Shown here: positions 1 through 11,045 of the stretch, one piece after another
Layout: every line of letters begins with the position of its first letter
How positions within the stretch are numbered: position 1 is the stretch's first letter
Origin: Penium margaritaceum
Taxonomy: Eukaryota; Streptophyta; Zygnematophyceae; Desmidiales; Peniaceae
DNA: 64,000 nt
Assembly (NCBI GenBank): GCA_023375785.1
Contig: SZWC01008627.1
Location: 17,551 to 81,550, forward strand
Reading direction: 5' to 3'
Notes under the pieces: model-generated
What the model was told of the DNA's origin: nothing
Databases searched by the model: none
What the model saw: only the letters and a program-made list of their open reading frames with translations
Position numbers and translations under genes: made by a program

Positions 1-233
<233 letters not shown>

Positions 234-370
234 ATGGATAATCAATTTTTATCTTGATGTGTAATTTTTTCTCAGTCATTGATTGATTCTTGAAATACTT
301 TAATCCATATAGGTAGTGCATGTTTGATAATTGGGATGGACATGATTGATGAAAGTTTCCCGCGTTTCAA

Positions 371-694
371 TCAAGCTATCAATAGATGAAAGTTCCCCCT
401 TGCCCCCCCCCCCTTCCGCAGGGGGCTCCTTGGTTGATTACGGTCTCCCCATGCCTCAAGATTAAGAGAGGGGACAGAATGCGCAAGGTGCTTGTTGGAC
501 TTCATGCTTGCCATTTCAGAGGAGTGAGATTCTTGGTATGCTGATAAGGTAATGTGGAAATGACCAGATGTGGAAGACTTTGTAGATAAGGTGGCCAGGT
601 TCAAGATACTCAATCGCAGTAGGAGTGCAGCAGGCCTGGCAGTAAGGATGTTGTCCAGATTCGGTATTCCTTCAACGAAGAAAGCTTGATTCAA
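371..694 (-). other. Possible exon-like open frame, 107 codons, unknown
   Basis: A minus-strand frame with a Leu/Ser-rich centre and a basic, Gly-rich end. No domain, signal peptide or repeat is evident. It overlaps a poly-C run, which helps keep frames open by chance. It is listed only because it is one of the two longest frames in a stretch with no transposon similarity. It may well be noise. Confidence 0.1.
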
Positions 695-847
695 GACGGG
701 TTTGCGGCAGGTCGGCTGTAGATGTAAGAGAACAGATAAACATTGCCAGATGTCTAGAATGGCCTCCTCATTCTTTTATTCTCAGGTATGTTTTAAGTGT
801 TAGTTTCTGCGTCCGGCCTGTGAATGTTCGCGTTTGGGCCAACCATC

Positions 848-892
848 GGGCGACTCTCCAATATGGATCGTCGCCCGGGGGGCGACTCTCCA
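848..892. repeat. Small direct plus inverted repeat, GGGCGAC
   Basis: The 13-mer GGGCGACTCTCCA occurs at 848-860 and again at 880-892. Between them is GTCGCCC (870-876), the inverse of the GGGCGAC at the start of each copy. The middle arm could therefore pair with either copy to form a 7-bp stem. Its function is unknown. Confidence 0.7.
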
Positions 893-1093
893 TTGAAACC
901 TCGTTCAAATAGTCGGAAGATTCTTTCATTTACTCAATGTCGTAAATGCTTGAAAATATGACAATGATGGTACCCATCACACGACTGGAAATTCAAACGG
1001 AAAGGATTGTGTGTAGAAAACAAGTCGACATTTCCGCTTTCGACCGCGGTGAGATAATTAAGGTTTACAAAGGAAAACCGCAATTGTTTTGAA

Positions 1094-1648
1094 TTAACTG
1101 AGACACCAACCCAGCCCTAAATGGCGCCTGCGAGGAGTCAAGCGAAGGTGCACGTAGAATCTCTGTTTGGTAGAATCGTGACGCAGACAAGGGCGGGCCA
1201 GTGATTGAGGAAATAGACACGGTTCACATGATTCGGGACTTCCACCGCCCCTTAAACCTTCCATTACGTCCACAACATATGGTACGTAGTATTCGCAATG
1301 TGTGCGCATTGCACAATGGCATTGGCCCACACTCACCAAATTTTGGCATGGCAGGAAATGCGGGGACATGCCTCTGATGCTGATCCTTCCGCAGAGATTA
1401 CTGCGGACCCTGCCGAGGATTGCCGCGGTGTGCTTCCCTCCACTTTTGTATCTCGCAAACCAGAGAGATTTGTGCAATTCTAGCGAAGTTTTGAAAAAAG
1501 CACAGAAAACAGTCAAGTCCACAGATACTGACCCAAGATTCACAGCCTTGTGAATGAGCAAAACAAATTGTGGACTGCGAGGACGAGCATGTAAAACTAT
1601 CAATATCACAGATGATGATGCAAAACTTTCATTTTTGCAAAAGAGCAC
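1094..1648 (-). other. Unassigned 184-codon open frame
   Basis: This is the longest frame in the left 2.6 kb. The predicted protein is Cys/His/Leu/Arg-mixed with no recognisable domain, zinc-finger spacing or membrane segment. A TE remnant or a chance frame are both possible. I see no splice-site or promoter evidence that would raise it to a gene call. Confidence 0.12.
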
Positions 1649-2681
1649 AGAAAAATGTCAAGATAAGAAATGTGAGCAATCTATCTACGCCAACATTGTG
1701 CCACAAGCAAACTATCCAACGTAATAGTTTCATGCCATAAATAAATTCCTTCTCCTTAAAAGGATAGATTCTATTGTCCTGCGAAGGTCAAATAGAGATA
1801 TCTCATCAAGATGTTGCAGCACAGCAAAACATCCTACTTTGTTGTGCAAAGAACTCTTGCACAATTGGCCTCGTTTTAACATCTATTATGGAGATGCCAT
1901 ATGAGAAAACGTTCTACAAAGGCACACACAACTTTAACTTATCTGTATGAGCACAAAGTAATGTCAAATGTTTGAAAACAAGCATGCACATATAACGTAT
2001 TCATAGACAAGCACACAAAACAATCTGTCATTGAAAAAAAAAAGAAATAAGTCAATATTTCAAAAAGAAAAAAATGAATAAAGAACAAAGTCTTGATTAA
2101 ATTCATTGTGGCTCCAATAGAAAATGCTTCTTTCATTTTAATTTGTCAAGCACATCTCTCTTTTATGATATGATGCAAATCTTCTCGTTTCATCCCCTAC
2201 TATTGTAATTTTTTATTCTTTTTTGTTCAATTTTACAAGTACATTCAAACTGCTTGTACGTCATAGAAATATGTAGCAAGTCTATTATGGTTTTATGTTT
2301 TCAATGTCAACACTGTAGCTAAATGCACAATGCCAAATCCTAATCCATAGTAAAACACCAACGTACTATTATGAACTCTAAGTGGTTGAATGCACTTCAG
2401 AAGAGGGAGGATAAAGGGAAACCCAGTTTTGCAAGGAATATAGGATTAAGGAGAAGATTTGTGACAAATCTAAAATCATGGAGATTAACCTCAGAACGTT
2501 GAGCACAAAAGGCATCTTATATGAAAGTCAAAATGAACATTATAAAACTTCTTTTTTAGTTTTCTATTGTATAAAATAAAATCTTGACTTGATTGTGTCA
2601 TTTTTTTCCAAAATTGGTAGTTTTGTGTGCTTAGCTACAAATTTGGAATTTCTTCATGCTTTTATGAAGAAATGGCACGTT

Positions 2682-3448
2682 TGTGTGCTTGAGAAAACTT
2701 GTCGGCTGTCAATAAGTTTTTCATCAAGGTTATTGTTCAGTTTTGCAAAATCGTGTCCACAGCCCAGTCAAGGGGTTAACCCCACGAGGTCACTCTTAGG
2801 AGGAGTCATCATCAATGACCCGAGCAAGGAGACTTGAATACTTTTGGTGTCCGAAAGCTTGTTTCTTTCTTAACACACCCCTTTATTGTGGGTGGGAAAT
2901 GTAGGGGTAATACCTCAAACGTGTGATTTCACACAAGCTTTTGAATTTTGAAACTCGTCATTCAACCTAAAAAAACTTATTTCTCTTATGCTTTGGTGCA
3001 AAATCATTGCGTGTCTGGCACAATCGATGATTTCGTGCCAACCTTTCTAGTATGCACCTCACTTCTTGCCTTCGCTTTATCCATCTTACTTACTTTCTCT
3101 CGTGACAAGGGAGGGCAAGCAAGGATGAGGCCACAAGACTGCAGGCCTCAATCCTCAAGGCCTCGTAGCCTCTTGGTTTCTGGTGGAGTCACCAGCTTGA
3201 TCGACAACTGGTGGCTCGCAGTTAGGTAGCCGGCCGGTCACTTGAACGGCCGCAAGCCAGCCGCTAGCCATCGGGTGGATGACAATCGGCCAAAAATCAC
3301 AATAGCAAGGGGTGGCTTGCAGCCACCTCCTCGTTATTGCGAGGTGGGAGGGCTGAACAGACCCTCTTGCTACGTTCCTCCTCAGTTATCATGAACCATC
3401 ATAGTTCATGAAGAACAAGTAAGAGTGCGAGATAGTGAGTCCTCAACT
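2682..3448 (-). repeat. Chromovirus 3' LTR, copy 1
   Basis: A 767-bp LTR recognised by alignment by eye to the plus-strand LTR at 52,025-52,798 (774 bp) and to LTRs at 47,555-48,486 and 57,172-57,941. It begins TGTGTG on the plus strand and ends near CCTCAAC. It contains a GC-rich GGCCGG-type block and the family hairpin at 3,300-3,339. Confidence 0.75.
3300..3339. repeat. LTR hairpin (chromovirus family), copy 1
   Basis: The arms CAATAGCAAGGGGTGGCT (3,300-3,317) and AGCCACCTCCTCGTTATTG (3,321-3,339) face each other across a 3-nt loop. The same fold recurs in other LTRs of this family with different bases. Confidence 0.8.
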
Positions 3449-3689
3449 CTCTGAAACAAAAATAACAGCTTCAATCACTAGTTGAGCATGAGCAAGTGCA
3501 TAAAAGGTAAACCTACACTAAATCTCATTTGTCAGCATGGCTTGTTTCCTTCCCCCTTTTCACTCAAGAATCCGCATGAAAACCATGTTGGGCGCCCCTA
3601 GCATGATATGGTTGATGTCCATGAATGGCACCATGCGATTATGTTGTTCACATTTTGTGCTTTCACGTGGTGCTCCCTACATGCTTGCT

Positions 3690-6600
3690 CCTTCATTCGT
3701 TTTCCAATCCTCTAGAAAAGTAAGATTCCGGCTCCCATGACTTAAGTTGAGGTTGACAATTGACTGAATGAATGAAATATTCCCAAAAAATCCGCAATGT
3801 GAGTGTACGCTCTTGGTACTCGAGTAAGCAAAGAACTTCGTATTGGTCGTTAGTAGTAAGGACTACCAGTAGTGGCTCAACGGTTCCCTCTGCCATGTAT
3901 AAAGCAAGTAGTCTCACATGAAACATAACATGTACGTTCACACCTGGTTGGAGTAGCAAGTGATATGTCAGAAGCTCAATGTGTGCCATGATGGAAAACA
4001 ACTCAATCTAGTTTTTATGGCCTTATCCCATTCAACCAAAAGGATCAAACTGGTAAGCAACACTTAGTGACCAATGTCAAATACGACCTCATGACAAAGT
4101 TTGCCGGCAGATGTCTTTTGTTGTTGCCAAGTTGCTTGGAGGTGACCCCCTGCCTTGTGTAAGAAGGATTGTATTTTCTCAAAAAAGGCTTGAGAAGAAT
4201 GAAAATTTCGTCCTCTGCTTCCACTCTTCACTAATGAAGAGGGCACCACAAGTTGTTGACCATTGTTGAACACAGACATTGTGAATTGTGTAGAATGTTT
4301 TAGCGAGCTTTCACCACAAGCTTTGCCGATGTTAGGATTTCTTTATAGTCATTCATGGAATGGTCCACAAACATATAGATCATGTGCTCCACAGTGCGAT
4401 TTATGCACTCTACCTTTTTGGTAGTTTGAGGGTGAAGTTCTATGGATGTTTGCGACTCGCTGCCGGAGTACTCATGCATCTTTTGCCAGAACTTACAAAT
4501 AATATTTTTTTTGTTAGAGATTTTATGTAATGGCAAGCCATGGTGCTTTATGACACCCTTAAAGAAGATACAAGTGGTCTCCTCTTTGTATAAACCAGTG
4601 ATTGTATGAATGAAGTGTGTCACCTTCATTACAAGATCCACAACAACAAGTAGTACATCATGGCCATTGGCCTGTTCTAGGAGACAAAGAACGAAGTCCA
4701 TGCTGTCGCTCTTCCATATATTCTTAGGAATGGGAAGCTATTAGAGGTGTCAAAAATGATTTTTTCCCCTAGTCTTATTTGAAACAAGTTGGCCGCAAGT
4801 CATGAAATTGTTATGGACGTCGACACTCTATCTTGGCCATCAATAGTGGCTGGAGAGTGCCCGTCTAGTCTTTCAAGGACCAACCTGATTGACGGACAGT
4901 GGGCTCTGGACCTAGGAGATAATCTTTACTCGAATGTTGCCTAAGGTTAGAACACAGCTTTTCTCCATGCCAAAACATTCCCGCGGCCTCAACAAACCCG
5001 TACTTGTATAGAGAGTTAGAGTTTTGACACCAATAGTCAACACATTATCCCAGTTAGATCTTATTCATACAACCTCATCAGTGGATTATCTTTCAAGATG
5101 GTTACCTCACAGGTGTTGGGGGATCTTGTGTCTGCACTGCTACTGTCGCAATGGCCATAGAACACCCACTATCCTTAGTGGTTACCTTCATTTGCAAATG
5201 TTGTCGGCTTCATGGGCTGGCCATGTTCATGCATCCTGGTAGATATTGCCACGTGAATAAGAAATTCCTCGGGTATACGCTCCAATGTGCCTGTCGTCTT
5301 GACACGTTTGGTTGCGTTTTAGGAAACACCAATGGGTCGTGGCCCGTCACAACCATTACACCCCCTTGAGTGCCCTCGAGGTAAGAGCCCCACATCTTGA
5401 GGGCATGTACCACTTTGAGAAGCTCTTGATTCCTAATCCTATGCCACGTCTTTGTAAGGATAAGGTTTTGAGCTCTCATATACAATTCGATGACCATTCT
5501 ACAGGAGAACTACTCCAAGTCCTACTTTCGATGCATCACATTGTACCTGCCATGGTTGTGAAGGGTAGGGAAGAGCTTAGAAGGGTAATGTGGATAGAAG
5601 CTCTTTGACTTTGAGAAAGGCAATCTCAAGTTCAGATGTTCGATCCCCATGCACATTTCTAGCGTGAGCCCCGTTAGCGGCGCTAGGAGGGTTGAATGCC
5701 CTCGCTTAAACTATCAGAAATAGTGTACAAGGCTGATGAATGAACAAATTTGCCTAAAGTTTTTGAGGCATGGCCCGTCCACAAAAGTTTGAAGTTTTTG
5801 TTTTTTGATACAAACACATTCATTGTCAACTGTGTTTCCAATGCATTCAAGCTCATCTTGTGCAAAATTGTACTTGCTCACTTTTTATAGAACTTTTCTT
5901 TCCAATGGATTGCGTTTACCTCGCGCAAATATTCTATTAGCTCTTGCATGGTTTCGATTTACTAAGATGTCATCTCGGTAAACCAAGAAAAAGTTCCAAG
6001 TAATGTGGCAAAATTTGGGTTTTTTTCTCCTTGGAATGTTGCTGTGGTGCTCTTCAGCCCGAAGCCTTAAACTTTACATCGAGTTTATCTCATATGGGTT
6101 CAAAACACAGTTTTGGGGACATCACCTTTTGTAATGTGCATTTGATGGTACCCTTGAGATAAATCCAAGGAGGGAAAAATGTTTTCCCCTTGGAGCTGGT
6201 CAAACAAGTCCATGATCTATGGTAAGGAGAATCGATTTTTCAATGTCAGCTTGTTCGGCGCCCGGTAGACCGCACACATGCGTAAACCACCGTCCTTTTT
6301 GTTCATAGAGTCGGTGCACCATTCGGGGAGCTTCTTGGCTCAATCCACCTCTTTGCAAGGTACTCTATAACTTGGTATTTGAACTCTTGCCTCTCTCTTG
6401 GAGTGAGGCGGTACATGGGTCCAAAGGGAGGGATTGCCTTTGGTTGTAGCTGAATCATGTGGCCTTTATGCCATTTTGGTTGAAGCCACGCCTGTGGGTC
6501 ATGGAATTCATCCAAGAACTACACCAATAGAGATTTGATTTCTTGTGTCATGTCTTCCTTTATGTCATCCTGCACTTCTATAGTTGAGCAAAGAAGTATG

Positions 6601-7350
6601 AACAACCTTGTCGAATTCATCTCTTGACCTACATCATGTAAAAGATGGCATGGACTTTTACTCCGGTTGTGTACAATTCCATACATGGAATCATTATAAA
6701 GTGGCGTTTTTCGTTTCTTATGATCAAGAATTTGGATTGAAAGCGGATCAAAGATTTTTTTCATGCAGCCATGGATTTCTTGGAACCACATCAAACGGGT
6801 CAAGAAGGTTGAGTTCCTTCAACGTGACACCCCGTGTGTAACCTTCAATGCAATTTTTGCTTTGCTGGTACCGATCACCGGTTCCCTATGGTTGTCACCG
6901 ACGACAACTACACCATTTGATGGCTCATGCTTGAGGCCCCCTGTTGAGTAAGGCCAAGGAGAAACGGGAGTCATCCCCATAAGTGTTAGCTAGAACGTTC
7001 ATGGAAGTACCAAGTAGATGCCCTTTGAACTACATCTCCATGTTACCTCCACACTTCCGAGTGCATCGGATAAACGATGGTAGCTCGATTTTGTGATAAA
7101 CATGAAAAAAATTTTCAGTGGATGAAGGAGCACCTCTGATTCACCCTCTCTAGTCCACAGTTTATGGGAACTTATGGATTCGGCTAGCACCTTCCAACTG
7201 TTAAACTTCACGAGGTCAAAAGCATCGACAAGAGGTACAACAAACGTGATGGGTCTCATCACTTTGAGGCTGTTTGCTTCAATCACCACATCACACAACT
7301 CTTGGAAAGTGGTCGGTGTTGCCACCATAAAGCATGTATGATTATGCATC
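3690..7350 (-). pseudogene. Chromovirus pol remnant: protease, RT, RNase H, integrase, chromodomain
   Basis: The open pieces read as Ty3/gypsy pol. Near 6,303-6,515 lies the N-terminal RT segment with a FGPMYRLTPRERQEFK-type stretch, and downstream a KKDGGLRMC-type motif. Near 5,210-5,500 is RNase H with an ALKMWGSYLEGT stretch followed by the usual DHDPL-like region. Near 4,300-4,701 is the integrase core with a GHDVLLVVVD-type strand. At 3,693-4,001 a YEVL...EY..SWEPESYF pattern resembles a chromodomain, which in this group is thought to guide integration to heterochromatin. The product would have acted in a cytoplasmic particle and then the nucleus. The reading is broken in many places and is a fossil. 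The identification rests on recognised family motifs, not a search. Confidence 0.82.
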
Positions 7351-7399
7351 TCTTCTGGACATGCAAGGTTTAGTGGGCAATTCCAATCATCAAGTATAG

Positions 7400-8570
7400 A
7401 ACAAGGCTAAAGGAGATGAGAGAAAACAACAGATAAATTTGAACTTGTCAAAAACTTACATAGTTTAACATCCTTATGTGAGAACATGAACCCAAACCCT
7501 TGATTCATTCCCCACGTGAGTTAATCCCACCAACATCACTTAGGGGTTTCGGAAAGCCCGCCCCATGGCCTTTTCCATTATTATGGCAGAACCCATTGCC
7601 GCGATTGTGGTAGTGTCTATGGCCCTGTTTGCGGCCTCCTAATACACTATCTGCAAGAGTTGCTGTAGCAACGGCCAACATTGTGGCCTCTTGCTCACCA
7701 TAAGAAGCCTCAAGGCTGAAGGGCGTAAAGTGACTAGGCTGCATGAAGCTGTAGCTGAGCCCTTCATGAAAGGCTACATTGCAATGCTCACACGATGCCT
7801 ACAGGTCGTCATTAAAGTGCCCACAACCCTTCTTTGCTAGAAATCTTGCAAGCCGGTTGAACTTGGCCCCGCCTTTCCGTCTGGTTGTTCCACAAACTCT
7901 TGCAACGCCCATGCGCATGTTGCCACCTTGATGTGCACGTGCATTTGGCTATGCATTAGAATAGTGCTTCGAGTTCGCTGAATACACTTTGCTCATGTAG
8001 CTGCGCAACGTCCTCAAGCTTGTCCAAGCTTGGCCAATTGCCGTTATAGTGGTCTTTTCCTTCAACTTATGGCTGGCCTGACCATCACGCAAGTACTCAG
8101 GCATTATGTACTTTGGGTACTCAAAGGCCTAGGTCCCATCACCTTCTATGAAGCTTTCGGCTTCCTCCACGAGTGTGGTGAACTCGATCAATTAGGCTTC
8201 AAGTGAGCTACCTAGTTGCCTGACATCCTTCATCATGTGGAAGGCGCTCTATACCTCCTCGTGATAAGTGAACTTCGTACACATGATCGCGCAAAAAGCC
8301 TCTAGGGCATAGGTTTCCACACAAGGTGTATTTGCTAAGTGCCCCACTCCTCGACCACACACTCAAAAAGCTTATCCTCAAGGTGCATTGTGGCGAGGTT
8401 GCCCCACTGATCGAGTGCCGCCTTGTGGACATGTAGGATGTGCTCCTGTTAATTCAGCCAGTTGGCGAAATTAATTCCCCTCTAGAAGATCTTTGCATTG
8501 CGGAAAAAGGACGTGTTTATGACCAGCCCCAAAGTTGTCAAGGTAGGGAAGTCTTCAAGGCATGTCAAGG
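7400..8570 (-). pseudogene. Chromovirus gag remnant
   Basis: This lies between the protease region and the partial LTR. A Gly/His/Asn/Arg-rich piece near 7,505-7,744 is typical of a nucleic-acid-binding gag tail. The segment around 8,460-8,570 matches 55,210-55,310 of copy 2, which confirms it belongs to the same family. It is a broken fossil. Confidence 0.6.
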
Positions 8571-8574
8571 TAGG

Positions 8575-8840
8575 CCATTGATCGAGCCACCAACTCAAGC
8601 AGCGGCAGGTGGCTTGCCGGCGGGTGGCCGACAGGTCACTTGACTGGTTGCTGGCCACCCTTTCAGCCAGCCGCCGGCTGGCCGGTGGCTAGCGGGTGGC
8701 TGTCCACCAGCCAACCCTCGCAATAGTGAGGGGTGGCTCGCAGCCACCCCCTCGCTATTGAGAAGTGGGATGGCCAAACGACTCTCCCGCTACAGAAAAA
8801 CATCACAATTATCTATGCCCTTGCAATATCTGTGCTAACA
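8575..8840 (-). repeat. Partial chromovirus LTR
   Basis: The half of the family LTR containing the GGCCGG-rich block and hairpin, in the same orientation as copy 1. It abuts gag of copy 1 directly and ends near GCTAACA. Its hairpin (8,721-8,760) is the best-paired of the set: an 18-bp stem with one bulge, a single G-T type difference and a CGC loop. Confidence 0.7.
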
Positions 8841-9648
8841 TTGCATACATCTTTTGGTATTAACTTGAGACCAATTCGTGCAAGAGAGAAAATGTCATTT
8901 GCACAACCATGCCTCAGAGTTTTTTGGTTACATCATCCCAAATGGATAGCACTACTCAACCTTTAGAAACCAATAAAGAAAATAATCTTTTCAATGATAT
9001 AAACAAATCCATGGCAAAGAAAAACGTCGGAATATGATTCGTTTACATGGTGGAAGGTTAGCGCAGTTGACAAAAATGTGTGCCAAGATAGGAATATAAC
9101 ACTTCTGATTTTGGCATACTTGCATGCTCAAATGCAAAGTTTACAATACTTTGTGATGACCAGCAAAGCTGATTTTTTTTTGTGCTCATGGGTAAAGTTG
9201 AGAATCTTACATACGCATTCGCAAAGCCAAAAATTTCTTGCCATAATGTGTAGACCACAAGGATTTACGTGAATTTTAGAAACATTGCTGAAATTGTAAT
9301 GTCATTGAGATGAGAAGCCTAGGCTCAAAATAATGCCTATGTGGAAGCCAAGGTCTTCCAAAGGTCGCTATTTATTGTTCCAGGCAGGACCTACATGGTT
9401 GAAAAGTAAGCATTTGTCCAAGCAAAGGACAACATAAACAAATTTGACCCATGAGAGGTCAAGAATGAGATGTGAGGATAGCTTTGTGGTTGTAGACAAC
9501 AATAAAAAACAATGGGAGCAATAGTTGTCGAAGGCTCTCAAGTAAAAATACCAGTTTGAATTCATGTCTTGAAAGGGTGCTTAAAAAACTCTACCCAAGA
9601 GATAAGCAGTATCACAGATTATAAGGCATTTCTTCCAAAACATTCTAG
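8841..9648. other. Unassigned, no recognised gene
   Basis: About 0.8 kb of AT-rich sequence between two chromovirus LTR pieces. No coding motif is recognised. It may be chromovirus leader or tail too decayed to identify. Confidence 0.5.
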
Positions 9649-10336
9649 TGTTGTCAAGAACTCAATAAAAAAGAATGACACAATCAACAAGCATAAAGAC
9701 AAGAGATCTAGTTCTCCCTCCTCCCAAGAGTGAGGGTTGGTACACCACCCTTTGCTATGGCAAGTGTTAAACGACAGCAGGCCCTTTGCTTGGCGTCGGC
9801 CACAAGGTGGTCAGCCAGTTATATGGCCAATGACTAGATAGATGACCGGCAAGCCACATGTAGGTCGTCCACTGACTTGTCCCCTCGATTAGTGGCCAGG
9901 ACGCCGCGAGGCCACAAAGACTACTTCTTATGGCCTCCAGCCATAATCCTCCTCCTTTCCTCCTTGCCTTTTGAGACCGGCATGATGAGGGAAGAGAATG
10001 AGTGAAATAATGGTGGGGAGAAAAAAATGATGAAACATTGACGAGGTGCCTTGCACTGGGGGACTTCACAACATTTCAGAAACTAAGCTTAAGTTGTTTT
10101 AGTGCACAATTCAAGTTTCTTCACTAGGAACGTTCTCCAAACACACTAGTTCATGTTATTACCTCCCTTAATTGGGAGCTAGAATGAGGTTGGCAAGATA
10201 AAAGTAGACATATTCCTCCAAAGACTTTGATTGTTCGAATCTCCTTGCATAGCTGCTTAGGAAAACCCCTCCAAGAAGTTGTAGATGCTATTTTGTGAGC
10301 CCCGTTGACGACTTCCATGAAGGAGCTAGACTCACA
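9649..10336 (+). repeat. Chromovirus LTR, plus orientation
   Basis: A 688-bp LTR. Its right end (GACGACTTCCATGAAGGAGC, then CTCACA) aligns with the ends of the LTRs at 52,798 and 57,172, and its middle carries the GGCCAC-rich block and a weak form of the family hairpin (about 9,725-9,765). It is opposite in orientation to copy 1. It could be a solo LTR or the 5' LTR of a lost element; the right flank has no recognisable gag. Confidence 0.6.
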
Positions 10337-10689
10337 GTGGTTACAGTGGTTTTCAAATAATGAAGACCCTTGCAATCAGTAGCACGATTGTTCTGGAAGT
10401 TATTGAGTGCATGAAACGACATTGCCAGTTGTAGTAGTCAAAGTACTCTCCTGCCATAAACCTGCTGGTCAACTCAAATTCTTACTATGTGTCTGAAGTG
10501 TGGCACTGAAGTGGCGGTGTGCGGTGGATGATGCTAGGCATGGCCTGAAGAAGGATGGGTCCCCTTGCATCAAGGGGTTGCATGGTGGAATGGATCATAG
10601 GGATAGTGATTGCGGTGCGGACTACGTCAAGTGAACTTCCTTGAACACATGAGAACATGAATGGGGGTAGGACTTGCGCATCCTAAAGA
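10337..10689. other. Unassigned spacer
   Basis: About 350 bp following the LTR. No motif is recognised. The segment right after the LTR end (TGGTTACAGTGG) is faintly like a primer site but too degraded to call. Confidence 0.5.
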
Positions 10690-11008
10690 CGCCCCTTGTC
10701 GGCTCCCTCGGCCCACCTTTGTTACTCCTCCCACTGCCAAGGCCTACACCCTCTCAGCACACTCTCCTCAGATCCTTTGTCTCCTTGGACCCTCACGCTC
10801 TATCTCCATCGGAGCCCCACCTTCTATCCCTTGAGCCTCCCCGTGCCTGCCTAGCCATTGCAGTCCCGTTTCCCACCATACTCCTCCCTGTGTTGTGTGC
10901 CTCCTAGCTGGCTCCCTCCTGCCATCTCATCACCCTGCCCCCCCCTCCCCCACTCTGAATGTCTCCCCAGAGGCCCATAAACCACGTATTGATCTGTGAT
11001 GTCCTGGG

Positions 11009-11045
<37 letters not shown>

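Larger units (their letters stand above)
234..2681. other. Unassigned AT-rich sequence, no recognised gene
   Basis: About 2.4 kb between the microsatellite and the first LTR. I recognise no protein family in any frame. The longest open frames are a minus-strand frame of 184 codons (1094-1648) and one of 107 codons (371-694); both have ordinary composition and no motif I can name. A C-run at about 404-412 is followed by CCGCAGGGGG and could fold into a small hairpin. The stretch could hold decayed transposon or exon remnants, but nothing supports a specific call. Confidence 0.6.
2682..8575 (-). mobile_element. Ty3/gypsy chromovirus, copy 1 (fossil)
   Basis: A minus-strand Ty3/gypsy element, read right to left. 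Parts in order are gag (about 8,570-7,400), a protease-region segment (about 7,350-6,600), reverse transcriptase (about 6,515-5,880), RNase H (about 5,500-5,210), integrase (about 5,000-4,060), a chromodomain-like C-terminus (about 4,000-3,690) and the 3' LTR (2,682-3,448). The terminal chromodomain-like segment places it among the chromoviruses. The gag end abuts a partial LTR of the same family at 8,575, so the 5' LTR is not seen in place. The element is clearly broken, with many breaks (well over ten), and looks old. Copy 2 at 47,555-57,941 has the same order of parts. Confidence 0.85.
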
